Numbered from the stretch's first letter, positions 44,495 through 53,262 are shown. The stretch is DNA of 64,000 nt from Mycobacterium sp. 3519A (GCF_900240945.1 NZ_OESG01000013.1:2129621-2193620), one strand, 5' to 3'. The notes: a model not told the origin generated them from the letters alone. Program-made: numbers and translations.

Positions 44495-44875
44495 TCAGCG
44501 GACGACGACGTCGAGAGGAATGTCGAACCGCTCGTGGCTGCCGTCGAGCCGGAAGCTGTAGACATGTCGGCCTCCGCCGGGCTCCACCGGAAGCGCCAAC
44601 TGGGTGAGCACCATGAATTTCATGGCGCTGGGCAATTGGAAACTCGTCGACCAGGCCGGCGCCCAACGCTGACCCGTCGGGCCCAGTGCGTCGACGTGCA
44701 GGGTGTAGTGGCTGCCGATGTCGCGGCGCCGGGTGTCGCACAGCACGACGCAACTCGACTGGAAGCTGGTCGCGCCGGCGGGGACGGTGGTGCTCGCCCA
44801 GAAGCCGCCCTCGACGTTGAGCATGTCGTCGACGACCTCGGCCTTGTTGGCGAAGAAGGCTCCCGCTAGCCGCAT
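44495..44875 (-). CDS. DUF6941-like protein of unknown function
   Basis: A 126-residue soluble protein starting MRLAGAFFANKAEVVDDMLNV, a pattern I associate with a small actinobacterial family (DUF6941), followed by beta-rich segments and HVYSFRLDGSHERFDIPLDVVV at the end. No catalytic motif is seen. The ATG at 44875 was chosen because the frame upstream encodes Arg-rich shadow sequence. Confidence 0.65.
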   Translation of the reverse strand: MRLAGAFFANKAEVVDDMLNVEGGFWASTTVPAGATSFQSSCVVLCDTRRRDIGSHYTLHVDALGPTGQRWAPAWSTSFQLPSAMKFMVLTQLALPVEPGGGRHVYSFRLDGSHERFDIPLDVVVR

Positions 44876-44928
44876 GTCTGTCGAAATTACCCGAAGTGGC
44901 AGCAAACAATCGGGTGAACCGGGTGGGG

Positions 44929-45090
44929 TTACAGCAGGAAGACGAGAACGACGGCCAACCCCGCCGCGACGGCGAGCGCGCCCACGATCCACACCACCGC
45001 GAAACTCGGCCGCTCGGGTGCGGTTTGGTTGAAAAAGCATTCACCCGGATGGTGGCAGTCGCACTGGCGGGGACAGCCGTAGGGCTTCAT
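44929..45090 (-). CDS. 53-residue Cys-rich small membrane protein
   Basis: ATG at 45088-45090 to TAA at 44929-44931. The product begins MKPYGCPRQCDCHHPGECFF: four Cys and two His within residues 6-18, a compact metal-binding-like cluster. After a polar linker (NQTAPERPS) comes one transmembrane helix (VVWIVGALAVAAGLAVVLVF) to the end. The composition and the clean soluble-to-helix layout argue that it is real. No known family recognised; possibly a zinc- or iron-binding membrane micro-protein. Confidence 0.6.
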   Translation of the reverse strand: MKPYGCPRQCDCHHPGECFFNQTAPERPSFAVVWIVGALAVAAGLAVVLVFLL

Positions 45091-45249
45091 GTGTGCTCCA
45101 GGCGATCAGACCAGTCGAGTCCATTCTGGACGCAAGGCCTGAGCGGACGCGACAAACACGTGGTTCGTTGCCAAACTGTGGCGCGTCGGCCGAATGTGCT
45201 TGCGACGTATGCGATTGTGAATCGTCTGCGGTGCGGGCCGTCAAGCGTC

Positions 45250-45453
45250 CTACGTCTCACGCGATGTTCGCAGCAGACTGTATTTGCGGCATTTCTGGCA
45301 CATGAACGTCACTCCCGGCGGGGTGTCGTTCGGGATCTGGTCAGCGGAGTGCAACTGCTGCACCATGGTGAAGCCGCAGTGTCCGCACAGGAGGTGCACG
45401 TCGCCATGCGGAGGCGCGTACACGGACGGGTCGTCGCCGTCGATTTCGATCAC
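45250..45453 (-). CDS. Small zinc-ribbon protein of unknown function
   Basis: About 67 residues from a GTG at 45453 (MIEIDGDDPSVYAPPHGDVH). Two CxxC knuckles, HLLCGHCGFTM and TFMCQKCRKYSL, 39 residues apart, form a probable zinc ribbon. The frame is open further upstream into the tRNA region, where it is not protein-like. The start is uncertain and no function can be given. Confidence 0.55.
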   Translation of the reverse strand: MIEIDGDDPSVYAPPHGDVHLLCGHCGFTMVQQLHSADQIPNDTPPGVTFMCQKCRKYSLLRTSRET

Positions 45454-45581
45454 GACCCGGGTTCGTAATCGGGACTTGCGTGAAGAGGTTCTAGCTCGAC
45501 GTCGGGCATAGCCTCGGCCAAGCATTCCGGACGGGTGCTGGGCTACAGCCCTCAGAAACAGGGCCTGAGCTGCGAAAACTG

Positions 45582-45656
45582 TGGTGCGCGATACTGGGAT
45601 TGAACCAGTGACCTCTTCCGTGTCAGGGAAGCGCTCTCCCGCTGAGCTAATCGCGC
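45582..45656 (-). tRNA. tRNA-Val (anticodon GAC)
   Basis: A 75-nt cloverleaf read on the minus strand. Acceptor stem GCGCGAT pairs with ATCGCGC, the anticodon loop is CTGACAC, the T-arm is TGGTTCAATCCCA, and the 3' CCA is encoded. Confidence 0.95.
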
Positions 45657-45666
45657 GGGTCCAACA

Positions 45667-45740
45667 TGGAGGTGGAGACGGGAATCGAACCCGTGTGCAC
45701 GGCTTTGCAGGCCGTTGCCTCACCACTCGGCCACTCCACC
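45667..45740 (-). tRNA. tRNA-Cys (anticodon GCA)
   Basis: A 74-nt cloverleaf read on the minus strand. Acceptor GGTGGAG pairs with CTCCACC, anticodon loop CTGCAAA, T-arm GGGTTCGATTCCC, and CCA is encoded. Confidence 0.95.
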
Positions 45741-45766
45741 GCTGGGGTTGATGCGACTGCACCTCG

Positions 45767-45839
45767 AGCGGATGACGGGATTCGAACCCGCGACCCTCAC
45801 CTTGGCAAGGTGATGCGCTACCAACTGCGCTACATCCGC
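45767..45839 (-). tRNA. tRNA-Gly (anticodon GCC)
   Basis: A 73-nt cloverleaf read on the minus strand. Acceptor GCGGATG pairs with CATCCGC, anticodon loop TTGCCAA, T-arm GGGTTCGAATCCC; CCA is not encoded. It is first in a Gly-Cys-Val cluster. Confidence 0.95.
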
Positions 45840-46073
45840 GCGCCACGAACGACACGTCGCCCGTCGCGAAGCACGACGATAGTCCACCAAAGTGTGGCCG
45901 CACAAATCCGTGATCATCGGCGGTCAGAACAGCCGGTACGGCTCGCCGGACATCCCCACCCGTTAGTCACGACGGGGAGCTCTCCGAGCGCAGCGGTGTG
46001 GTTAACGAATTCGGGTTGCGAGTCCCCGCGTGCTAGTCTTCGACGTCGTTCGACCTGTTCGGTCGGGCTCCCC

Positions 46074-46145
46074 GGTCTCGTAGCTCAGGGGGAGAGCGTC
46101 CGCCTCACACGCGGAAGGTCACTGGTTCGATCCCAGTCGGGACCA
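46074..46145 (+). tRNA. tRNA-Val (anticodon CAC)
   Basis: A 72-nt cloverleaf. Acceptor GGTCTCG pairs with CGGGACC (one G-T pair), anticodon loop CTCACAC, T-arm TGGTTCGATCCCA; CCA not encoded. A TAGTCT box about 35 nt upstream is a possible -10. The 3' end faces an integrase remnant, so it probably served as an attachment site. Confidence 0.93.
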
Positions 46146-46219
46146 CAATACAAAATCCCAGCTAGAGGGCCCGCTTTTCAGCGGTCATGGTCGCCTGCTC
46201 TGAAGCCAACTGAGGCGGT

Positions 46220-46661
46220 TCACGGCCAAGGTAGGGCCAGAATTCTCAAGCGTTCGTCGGACTGCCGGTCGTCGAGTGCGTCTAAAGCTGAAGCGACTTC
46301 GTCGACTTCGTCGTCGTGGAAATCGGCGTAGATGTGTGCGGTCACCGTAATCGAGGCGTGCCCATCGTCTTCTGTCGCGGCCGCAGATCGGCTCCGGGCC
46401 CCGGCGCGCCAAAGATGCGTAGGTGTGTAGAAGATCGTGCACCCGCAGCGTTGGGCCCCCGATCTCGACCATGGCTTGGCGCGGCAGCCCGAGCCGAGAA
46501 CTCAGCGGTGAGGTAGTCGCCGGCCTGCCGACGACTCGGGGTTGCCCTCGACGAGCTTGCCGCCCACTTGGGTGACCGCCTAATCACATGCCGGTATAAG
46601 CGAGCAGAGTGACCACATCGCCTTGGCTGCGACAGGCGAGGGTGAGCGCAGTGGTCAGGTA
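46220..46661 (-). pseudogene. Tyrosine-recombinase (phage-type integrase) remnant
   Basis: Fragments of an integrase read in order on the minus strand, in different frames: TALTLACRSQGDVVTLLAYTG (start of the catalytic domain), GGKLVEGNPESSAGRR (beta-hairpin region), VHDLLHTYASLA (box II with HxLxHT; the usual Arg is Leu), and HASITVTAHIYADFHDDEVDEV followed by LALPWP and a TGA at 46222-46220. At least two frameshifts and a deletion of the middle part separate them, and the catalytic Tyr (HIYA) remains only in the last piece. The 3' end faces tRNA-Val(CAC) 75 bp away, the classical layout of a tRNA-inserted element. Confidence 0.75.
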
Positions 46662-47543
46662 GGTGTGTGTGGTCGGGTGCAAGGGTGGAAACTTTCTGCG
46701 GGCGGCGGGATTTCGGCCGAGGGCTGCCCTTCGGCGGCGGCGTGGACCAGGCGCAGTCTGGTTTCGCGGCGATTGATACCCATGGGCGGTCTCTGCGAAC
46801 AAGTTTGTGCCACAGAGTGTTTCACGGCGCACCGACAAGAATTCGAGTAGCGGTGGCTCACACACGGTCGGATGCAGTGCCATAGCGGGTTTCCCTCGCA
46901 GCGCGATGGCTGGTACCCCGGGGGTGTGCAATTGGCCGGCGAGCCACGGCAGCGCCGCGCGTAGCGCATAGGCTGCGAACGGCCAGTCGTGTCGGCCGGG
47001 CAGTTCCATCACCGAGCACGCGATACCGTGGGCGGCGCCCAGCGTCGCCAGCGCGGCTGCTGCGCGGTCCTGGCCCTCGGGGTTGGCCGCATCGCGGTTG
47101 TCTGCGCCGATGTCAGGGGAGCCGACCTCGAAAAGCCCTGATACTGCACGATATTGGCCGTGCCTTGCGATCACCGTCGCTGGGTCGAAGCCGGCCCACG
47201 CGTCGGCGTCGCCGCCGAACAATCGAGTGATGGTCTGGGTCTTGTCACCCGAGTTGGGCCCGACACCGACATTGGAGATCATGTATGGCACCACGTCTTT
47301 GGTGAGATGCAAAGAGGCGTTGCCGCGGGGACCATTGACGCATTCGGTGTCGTTGCCGAATGCGCCGGTGGGATCGACGAAGACAAATACCGGTGCGTTG
47401 CCTCCGTGTATCGCCACGAACTCGTCGACGGTTTGCACCGCCCCGCCGGCGCGCAGCCAGTCGGCGGGGCTGTTCAGCTGGGCACCGATCATCATCACTG
47501 TCGGTATGCGCGGCGGTGGGTCGGCGGCGAACCATGCGGGCAC
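46584..47543 (-). pseudogene. Degraded alpha/beta-hydrolase fused to integrase debris
   Basis: This 319-codon frame is a chimera. Residues 1 to about 217 are the central and C-terminal part of a mycobacterial alpha/beta-hydrolase-fold esterase (WLRAGGAVQTVDEFVAIHGG, FVFVDPTGAFGNDTECVN, RLFGGDADAWAGFDPATV, LPGRHDWPFAAYALRAALPW with the catalytic His). About 30 residues with the Ser nucleophile elbow are missing between SNVGVG and PNSGDKTQT. The usual N-terminal half is absent; a related frame seems to continue upstream to about 47640. Residues about 294-319 belong to the integrase remnant. Probably not functional. Confidence 0.7.
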
Positions 47544-47775
47544 GCCTGGTCGGTTCTGAAGCCAGTGCCGGAAGACACGCTCGGCCAGCCGATTGGCGAC
47601 GACGGCGCGGGCCTGCCGCTGGTGGAATTGCAGTTACACCGGTCGGCCTGAGGCCCCCGAAGCGGGGAACGGCGGACAGGTGAGGTTCGCATGCAGTTCA
47701 GAGTCTCGACCCGTCAGCTTGCGCATCGTGCCGTCTGAACTTGGACAACTCCGCCGTCGCACACCGGGAATCGGC

Positions 47776-49242
47776 TCAGCTGCTGTGCGGGGGCAAAGCG
47801 GTCGCCTCGGCGGACGCCCTTTGGTAGCGAAGCTCATCGGCGTACATTTGTTCGTCACTCGGGTACAGGTCCGGGGTCGCTGTCATGAATTCCTCGCTGG
47901 CCGAGAATCGAGCCAGCGACGCTTGGGCTAAACCGATCGATACCAACGGCCGGGCAAACACAGCGCTGGTGACGTATCCCAATGCAACGGCCCACCGATT
48001 CGCGTTACGGGGTATTGCGTATAGGTGATACAGCCGGGTAACCAGCTTCGCGGCGAAACCGGACAACTGAATGTTCAGCGGATTTGCCACAGCGAACCCG
48101 GGGCCCAAGTCGACAACAGTTCCCAGGTCGCGGTGCCGGTACTTGCGTGCTCTGCCATGGCCCAGACTGGCGGCGACGTTTCGGGCGAGGACTTTGCCCT
48201 GCCGGTTTGCATGTTGTGCTGTTGGCGGCGTTATCTTCCCCGGGTTTGTGGCATCGGGTACCGCCGCGGCGTCACCGCCGGCGTAAACGCCTTCGAAGCC
48301 GGGCACCTGCAGATCCGATCCGACCTTGAGTCGGCCCTTTTCGGTGGGCAGCCCCGTCGCCGCGATGAGTGGACTCGCGACCACGCCTGCGACCCATGCG
48401 ACGGTGTAGGTGCCGATGCGGGTCCCGTCGCTGAGAACAACATGATCGGCCGCAACGCGGGAAAGGGTGACACCGGTGAGGATCTGCACGCCGCGTCCTC
48501 TCAGCACGTGCTCGGCTCGCGCGGCCAACTCGGGGCCGAGTTCGGGCATCAACCTGCCTGAGCGTTCGATGAGTATCAACCGGACATCGCCGGGCTCGAA
48601 TCTGAAGTCGTGTGCCGCCACCGCGGCCATCGCGCAGAGTTGTGCGATGAGTTCCGTTCCGGAATAGGAAGATCCCACGACCACAATCGTTTTGCGTGCG
48701 TTCGCGCGTTCACGGTCACTGTCGATGCGCGCCAGTTCGAACTGCTCGATGATGTGGTCGCGCAAGTAGAGCGCCTGTGATATCGACTTAAGGCCGCGGG
48801 CATGTTCGGCCAATCCCGGAATGTCGAACAGGCGGCTGATCGAGCCGGGCGTCAGGACGAGCCGATCCCAGGAGAGCTCGTGGGTAGTGTTCTCCTGGTC
48901 GCGACAGTGCAGCGAACGTGCAGACAAGTCCACCGAATCGACATACGCCCGAAACACCCGGACCCCTGGCAGTATGTCGATCAAGGGCACCGTCGCGAAG
49001 CGCGGGTCGATTGCCCCACCGGCGACTTCGGGCAACAGCGGTGTGTACAGCAGGTAGTCGACGGGCGAGATCAGGGTCACGGTCGCGTCGGCGCGGTGCC
49101 GCTGCAGCAGCTTGCTCAGTCGGCGTGCGCATTCGAATCCGGCGAATCCGCCACCGACGATCAGAATTGAGGATGGCCTGCCCATGGCCTCTTCGCGCTG
49201 GCGGCTTTTGATCGAACCGGAACGCGTCCGGGCTATACGCAT
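47776..49242 (-). CDS. Type II NADH dehydrogenase-like FAD oxidoreductase
   Basis: A 488-residue flavoprotein with two Rossmann folds: ILIVGGGFAGFECARRL (FAD) and IVVVGSSYSGTELIAQL (NADH). A second FAD contact is VYAGGDAAAVPDATNPGKITPPTAQHANRQG. The C-terminal region ending near residue 440 is amphipathic and would attach it to the membrane. It probably passes electrons from NADH to menaquinone without pumping protons. The GGGAG 5 nt before the ATG at 49242 supports this start; an ATG at 49185 (MGRPSSIL) is the alternative. It stands at the edge of the dormancy island. Confidence 0.87.
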   Translation of the reverse strand: MRIARTRSGSIKSRQREEAMGRPSSILIVGGGFAGFECARRLSKLLQRHRADATVTLISPVDYLLYTPLLPEVAGGAIDPRFATVPLIDILPGVRVFRAYVDSVDLSARSLHCRDQENTTHELSWDRLVLTPGSISRLFDIPGLAEHARGLKSISQALYLRDHIIEQFELARIDSDRERANARKTIVVVGSSYSGTELIAQLCAMAAVAAHDFRFEPGDVRLILIERSGRLMPELGPELAARAEHVLRGRGVQILTGVTLSRVAADHVVLSDGTRIGTYTVAWVAGVVASPLIAATGLPTEKGRLKVGSDLQVPGFEGVYAGGDAAAVPDATNPGKITPPTAQHANRQGKVLARNVAASLGHGRARKYRHRDLGTVVDLGPGFAVANPLNIQLSGFAAKLVTRLYHLYAIPRNANRWAVALGYVTSAVFARPLVSIGLAQASLARFSASEEFMTATPDLYPSDEQMYADELRYQRASAEATALPPHSS

Positions 49243-49561
49243 GTGAACTCCCTTGGTCGCGGGGCTTCGGCTGGGACTGACGCTCGAGCGTTTGCTGCGG
49301 TGCGGCGTGCACGGCGAGCCGTGGCGCCGGCGTCGGCGTGTCGTCGGGGCTGCCTAGCGAACCGCTGCGTTTCTGTGGTCGAGCCTGTCGTCGCGTCGGG
49401 TGTCTGTCATCACCCGGTGGGCAAGATCGCCCGGGTGATTGTGGTGCGGGTAGATGAGTGCGCCGATTCCTACGATTCGTTTCACCGCGCGAGGGATTCG
49501 ACGCGCCACGACTAGGTCGGGAAACAGCGGGAACACAGTAGTTCGGACAAAGGAGACGCAG
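49243..49561. other. Intergenic region with one hairpin
   Basis: 319 bp between two divergent genes. Perfect 9-bp arms ATCACCCGG (49409-49417) and CCGGGTGAT (49431-49439) form a hairpin with a 13-nt loop. I see no gene and no convincing DosR-type box here. Confidence 0.5.
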
Positions 49562-49939
49562 ATGCCCCGCAGCAGGGACCCCGGATCACGCGCGGTTGAC
49601 GCGGCACGCCGCGCCGCCGAGCTACGCCAGCGACCCGACGACGCCGACGCGCCCCAGCCCCTCAGCCCAGACGACGTCGAAGAAGCCGTGCGCGCCGCCG
49701 ACGAGGCCCGCATCGCCGCCGCCCACTCCGCTCAATCGGCCGCGCGCAGTTTCGAAAAGACAGCAGAACTCCATGAACGCGTCTCGCAGGTGGAGGTCAA
49801 AACCATCGATCAGGGTGCCAGTCGCGCTGACGTGCACCACGAGTCGGTGGCCTTCCACCGCGAATCGGCAATCGAGGACCGCAAACTCGCTGAGCAGAAG
49901 CGCGAGGAGGCCGCGGCCGACGAGGAGCCTGGCCTCTGA
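49562..49939 (+). CDS. Ala/Glu-rich helical protein of unknown function
   Basis: A 125-residue hydrophilic protein, nearly all helix-forming (RAVDAARRAAELRQR, EEAVRAADEARIAAAHSAQSAARSFEKTAELHERV, EDRKLAEQKREEAAADEE), probably a coiled coil. The ATG is preceded by AAGGAG at good distance. It has no Cys, no signal peptide and no known domain. It lies next to dormancy-type genes and could be a small stress or DNA-associated protein, but I do not recognise it. Confidence 0.7.
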   Translation: MPRSRDPGSRAVDAARRAAELRQRPDDADAPQPLSPDDVEEAVRAADEARIAAAHSAQSAARSFEKTAELHERVSQVEVKTIDQGASRADVHHESVAFHRESAIEDRKLAEQKREEAAADEEPGL

Positions 49940-50038
49940 TCCAGCCGAGGCCGCGCACTCGGCGGCGAGTTCAGTGGTCCTCGACACCAGGGTCTTTGTG
50001 CTCTGCTCATCGCGAAGGTGAGTCGCCATTGTGGAGCC

Positions 50039-51031
50039 ATGAACGCACATTTCCCAGACGTCGAGACCATCCGGTCCGCCCTTTTGCTGGCCGCCCGGGC
50101 TCCGTCCGTGCACAACTCGCAGCCGTGGCGGTGGCGGGTGGGGGACCAGAGTCTGCATCTGTACGCCGACCCGGACCTGCAGCTGCGACACACCGACCCT
50201 GACCGCCGAGACCTGATGCTCAGTTGCGGCGCCGCGTTGAACCACTGCGTCGTCGCTTTCGCCGCGCTGGGGTGGCAGTCGAAGGTCCACCGACTGCCGA
50301 ATCCCGACGACGAGCATCATCTGGCAGCGGTCGAGCTCTACCGCTACCCGGCCAACGAGATCGATGTGACTCTGGCCGCGGCCATTCCACGGCGCCGCAC
50401 CGACAGACGTCACTACAGCGCATGGCCCGTGCCCCAGGGCGACATCGCACTGATGGCCGCCAGGGCGGCGCGCGCGGGTGTCACCCTGCGCCGAGTCGAG
50501 GGGCTCGACCATCTCAAAGACCTTGTCTCCGAAGCCGCTGTCCGCCATGCCAACGATCAGGAGTATCTGGCCGAACTGGCGGCCTGGAGCGGCAGGTACG
50601 GCGCTACGGCGGGCGTTCCCGCGCGAAGCACCCCGGAACCCGCCCCGGCTGCGCGGATTCCCGCGCGTGCCTTCGCCGGTCCCGCACTGGCGCAGACCGC
50701 CGACGTCGATCCCGCGGAGGACAACGCGGTGGTCATCGCCTTGGGCACCGCCGAGGACGACGACCTTTCGCGGTTGCGCGCAGGCGAAGCCACCAGCCTG
50801 GTGTTGCTGACGGCGACCGCACTGGGATTGGCCAGCTGCCCGATCACAGAGCCGTTGGAAATCGACGAAACCCGCGCAGCGGTGCGAGCCGACGTATTCG
50901 GCGACGACGAATATCCCCAGATGCTGCTGCGGATCGGCTGGGCCCCTGTCAACGCCGATCCGTTGCCGTCGACACCGCGGCGTGGTTTAGCCGAATCAGT
51001 TGTGCGACTTGACGGCTCAGCGTTCGGCTAG
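50039..51031 (+). CDS. Acg-like nitroreductase-fold protein (Rv2032 family)
   Basis: A 330-residue protein of the Acg family: IRSALLLAARAPSVHNSQPWRWRV at the N-terminus (flavin-site-like) and a second half with EATSLVLLTATALGLASCPIT and YPQMLLRIGWAP. M. tuberculosis Acg (Rv2032) and Rv3131 are DosR-regulon members that sequester FMN rather than reduce nitro compounds. The start MNAHFPDVETI follows GGAG. A weak DosR-like sequence (GGGTCTTTGTGCTC, 49990-50003, 9 of 14) precedes it. It overlaps the convergent GNAT gene by 4 bp. Confidence 0.85.
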   Translation: MNAHFPDVETIRSALLLAARAPSVHNSQPWRWRVGDQSLHLYADPDLQLRHTDPDRRDLMLSCGAALNHCVVAFAALGWQSKVHRLPNPDDEHHLAAVELYRYPANEIDVTLAAAIPRRRTDRRHYSAWPVPQGDIALMAARAARAGVTLRRVEGLDHLKDLVSEAAVRHANDQEYLAELAAWSGRYGATAGVPARSTPEPAPAARIPARAFAGPALAQTADVDPAEDNAVVIALGTAEDDDLSRLRAGEATSLVLLTATALGLASCPITEPLEIDETRAAVRADVFGDDEYPQMLLRIGWAPVNADPLPSTPRRGLAESVVRLDGSAFG

Positions 51032-51555
51032 TGCGTCTCTGCGGTCAGGCCGACGGTGACGTGTAACACCGAGCCATCGAGGCGCCGTGTGCATGGCCAC
51101 CCGAGGTCTGCGAGCACCTGCAGCATCAGATGGTTCTCCCAGAGCACTTCTGCAACGAACTGGCGAATTCCGTCGTCTTTGGCGATTCGGCCGAGTTGAC
51201 GCAGCAGCGCCGTACCGACGCCACGAAGGTGCTGCGCGTGGGCCACCACCACGGCCACTTCGGCTTCATCCGGCGTCGAGGTGCAGACAACATAATTGGC
51301 TACGCCCAATAAATGCCCGGCTCCAAATGCGCCGAGGGAGTACTGGCCAGTCCTCGGTACGGTCAACGATTTCGCCCAATCGGCGAGGTGCGCCGGGTGC
51401 ATCGCGAAAAACCGGAAGTAGCGCTCCTGGTCGGTCAATGTCTCGTACAGACTCACCACGTCCTCTGCATCGTCCGGTCGCAGCCCGCGCAGTGAGATCA
51501 CCGAACCGTCAACAAGTTCCGCCGTACACGCGTTGTCGACCCGTTGTTCGCTCAT
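51028..51555 (-). CDS. GNAT-family acetyltransferase, Pat-like catalytic domain
   Basis: A 175-residue GNAT with SVISLRGLRPDDAEDVVSLYETL, ERYFRFF, and the acetyl-CoA loop HAQHLRGVGTALLRQLGRIA. The sequence resembles the catalytic half of the mycobacterial protein lysine acetyltransferase Pat (which in M. smegmatis acetylates a universal stress protein), but the cAMP-binding domain of Pat is absent. Its position among stress-protein genes makes such a role attractive; it is not proven. The stop overlaps that of the nitroreductase by 4 bp. Confidence 0.83.
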   Translation of the reverse strand: MSEQRVDNACTAELVDGSVISLRGLRPDDAEDVVSLYETLTDQERYFRFFAMHPAHLADWAKSLTVPRTGQYSLGAFGAGHLLGVANYVVCTSTPDEAEVAVVVAHAQHLRGVGTALLRQLGRIAKDDGIRQFVAEVLWENHLMLQVLADLGWPCTRRLDGSVLHVTVGLTAETH

Positions 51556-51629
51556 GAGCCCGACGCCACACCCCTCATCACCCGGCAGCCTGTCGTATCG
51601 AGGCTATTGCGTTGAACCATGCGGAACCA

Positions 51630-51693
51630 GGGCCATTGGTCTCTGGGTGGCGCTGCGGTGACATCGGTCTACCGCGGGAGGGCCATTGGGCCC
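51630..51693 (+). promoter_or_regulatory. Pair of DosR-like boxes upstream of the Rv1733c-like gene
   Basis: GGGCCATTGGTCTC (51630-51643) and GGGCCATTGGGCCC (51680-51693) each match 10 of 14 positions of the DosR core GGGACTWWAGTCCC. The boxes have the same phase and are 50 bp apart, and the second is followed by TAA as in the consensus. They precede a gene whose M. tuberculosis counterpart is in the DosR regulon. Confidence 0.6.
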
Positions 51694-51763
51694 TAAAACT
51701 GCGTGCCTGTGAGGGTCCAAGATCGACATATCACACAGCGCATCTGTGACTCGAGGAGACGTC

Positions 51764-52360
51764 ATGGACACCTTCACGATCGGCTCGCTGAGCCCGTGGT
51801 GGCTGCGAGCCCTCGTTCGGGGTAACCCACTGCTGCGCCGCAGCGATCGCATCGAGGCGTTCGTGCTCGTCCTCGCCGTCCTACTCGCGATTGTCGCGAT
51901 ACCGGTCGCGGCCGCCGTCGGTACTTCGGTTCACGAGGAGCGCTTGCGACTGTATGCCGAGCAGGCGCAGACCAGGCATCAGGTGATGGCGAACGCGGTC
52001 GGAGAGGGCCAGGTCGTTCCGAACCATCGAAGTGTCGCATTCGTGGCCGAGGCGACATGGACTGACGCTGGAATTCCGCATCAGGGTGTCGTTCCTTGGT
52101 CGGGTAAGGCCGAAATCGGTGATAAGCAGAGAATTTGGGTCGACGACCATGGCGACTACGTGGGTCCGCCGTCATCGCCGGGCCGCGCCACCGCGGAGGC
52201 GGTCGCGGTTTCGTTTCTGATTTTGCTCGGCGTTGTTGAATTGGCCGCGGCCTCAGTGCATCTGATCCGGCGTCGACTCGATGACAGGCGATTCGCGCTG
52301 TGGGAGCGCGAGATCAACGAATTTCAGGACAACGACGGTCCGAGGAGGCACACGTCATGA
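51764..52360 (+). CDS. Rv1733c-like membrane protein with two transmembrane helices
   Basis: A 198-residue protein: RGNPLLRRSDRIEAFVLVLAVLLAIVAIPVAAAVGTSVHEE supplies helix 1 and a conserved entry motif. An extracytoplasmic loop of about 90 residues (AEQAQTRHQV, KQRIWVDDHGDYV) follows, then helix 2 (AVAVSFLILLGVVELAAASV) and a charged tail. The pattern NPL-RxxDRxEA...YAxQAQTRH is that of Rv1733c, a DosR-regulon latency antigen of unknown function. GAGGAG precedes the ATG. Coupled to the next USP gene by ATGA. Confidence 0.88.
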   Translation: MDTFTIGSLSPWWLRALVRGNPLLRRSDRIEAFVLVLAVLLAIVAIPVAAAVGTSVHEERLRLYAEQAQTRHQVMANAVGEGQVVPNHRSVAFVAEATWTDAGIPHQGVVPWSGKAEIGDKQRIWVDDHGDYVGPPSSPGRATAEAVAVSFLILLGVVELAAASVHLIRRRLDDRRFALWEREINEFQDNDGPRRHTS

Positions 52361-53259
52361 CGCAGGAAACTCCAATGAACGGGACTCACAACGGAATCGT
52401 CGTCGGTGTGGACGGTTCACCGGCCGCCCGCGTCGCGGTGGACTGGGCTGCCAGGGAAGCATCGGCACGCCAGGTTCCGCTGACGCTGATCCATGTCATT
52501 CCCTGGGCCACCTTGGGGATGTGGCCGGAATTGCCTATGCCCGCCGATCTCGCGACGCAATTCGACCGGCAGGGGCACGACATTCTCAGCGCTGCAAACC
52601 AAACGGCGGTGGAGGCAACCAGGGGCTCGCAGCCGATCCAGGTCAGTACGGAGCTGACCACCGACGGTGTCGTGTCGACGCTCGTCGAGCGGTCCAAAGG
52701 CGCCGACCTGGTCGTCGTCGGATGCCGCGGACTCGGCGCCATCTCGCGACGTTTGCTAGGTTCCGTGAGCTGGGGTCTCCTTCACCACTCCCACTGCCCG
52801 GTGGCCGTGATCCACGACGAGGATCCCTTGATGCCTACTCCCGCAATGGCGCCCGTTGTCGTGGGAATCGACGGCTCACAGGCATCTGAGAAGGCCACCG
52901 CGATCGCGTTCGACGAGGCTGCTCGCCGCGGCGTGGAACTCGTGGCGGTCCATGCGTGGAGTGACGCCGCGGTCGATGAATTTCCGGGTCTCCAGTGGTC
53001 TGATCTGGAGAAGCGAGCTGAAGAGGCGTTGGCAGAAGCGTTGGCCGGGTGGCAGGAGCGCTATCCCGACGTGGCTGTCCGACGCGTCGTCGTCATGGCT
53101 CGACCGGCGCATGAGCTCCTGAAGTATTCAGAGTCAGCGCAACTGACGGTCGTCGGGAGCCACGGCCGCGGCGGGTTCGCCGGAATGTTGCTGGGTTCGG
53201 TCGGCGCGGCGGTTGCCGAATCGGCCCGCATGCCGGTGATCGTCGCGCGTCCGTCGTGA
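52357..53259 (+). CDS. Tandem universal stress protein (Rv2623 type)
   Basis: A 300-residue protein with two USP domains. Both ATP-binding loops fit G-2x-G-9x-G-S: GCRGLGAISRRLLGS in the first and [15 protein letters not shown] in the second. Each domain starts with a VVGVDGS/VVGIDGS strand. Rv2623, the closest type I know, is a DosR-regulated ATP-binding growth regulator. Its ATG overlaps the stop of the Rv1733c-like gene, so both are under the DosR boxes at 51630-51693. It ends 3 bp from the stop of convergent dosR. Confidence 0.92.
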   Translation: MTQETPMNGTHNGIVVGVDGSPAARVAVDWAAREASARQVPLTLIHVIPWATLGMWPELPMPADLATQFDRQGHDILSAANQTAVEATRGSQPIQVSTELTTDGVVSTLVERSKGADLVVVGCRGLGAISRRLLGSVSWGLLHHSHCPVAVIHDEDPLMPTPAMAPVVVGIDGSQASEKATAIAFDEAARRGVELVAVHAWSDAAVDEFPGLQWSDLEKRAEEALAEALAGWQERYPDVAVRRVVVMARPAHELLKYSESAQLTVVGSHGRGGFAGMLLGSVGAAVAESARMPVIVARPS

Positions 53260-53262
53260 CGG

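Noticed and set aside
44412..45044. Long upstream extension of the exported protein at 43986
   Set aside because: The sequence is unlike protein and hides the signal peptide. The neighbouring DUF6941-like and Cys-rich small genes occupy this stretch in other frames.
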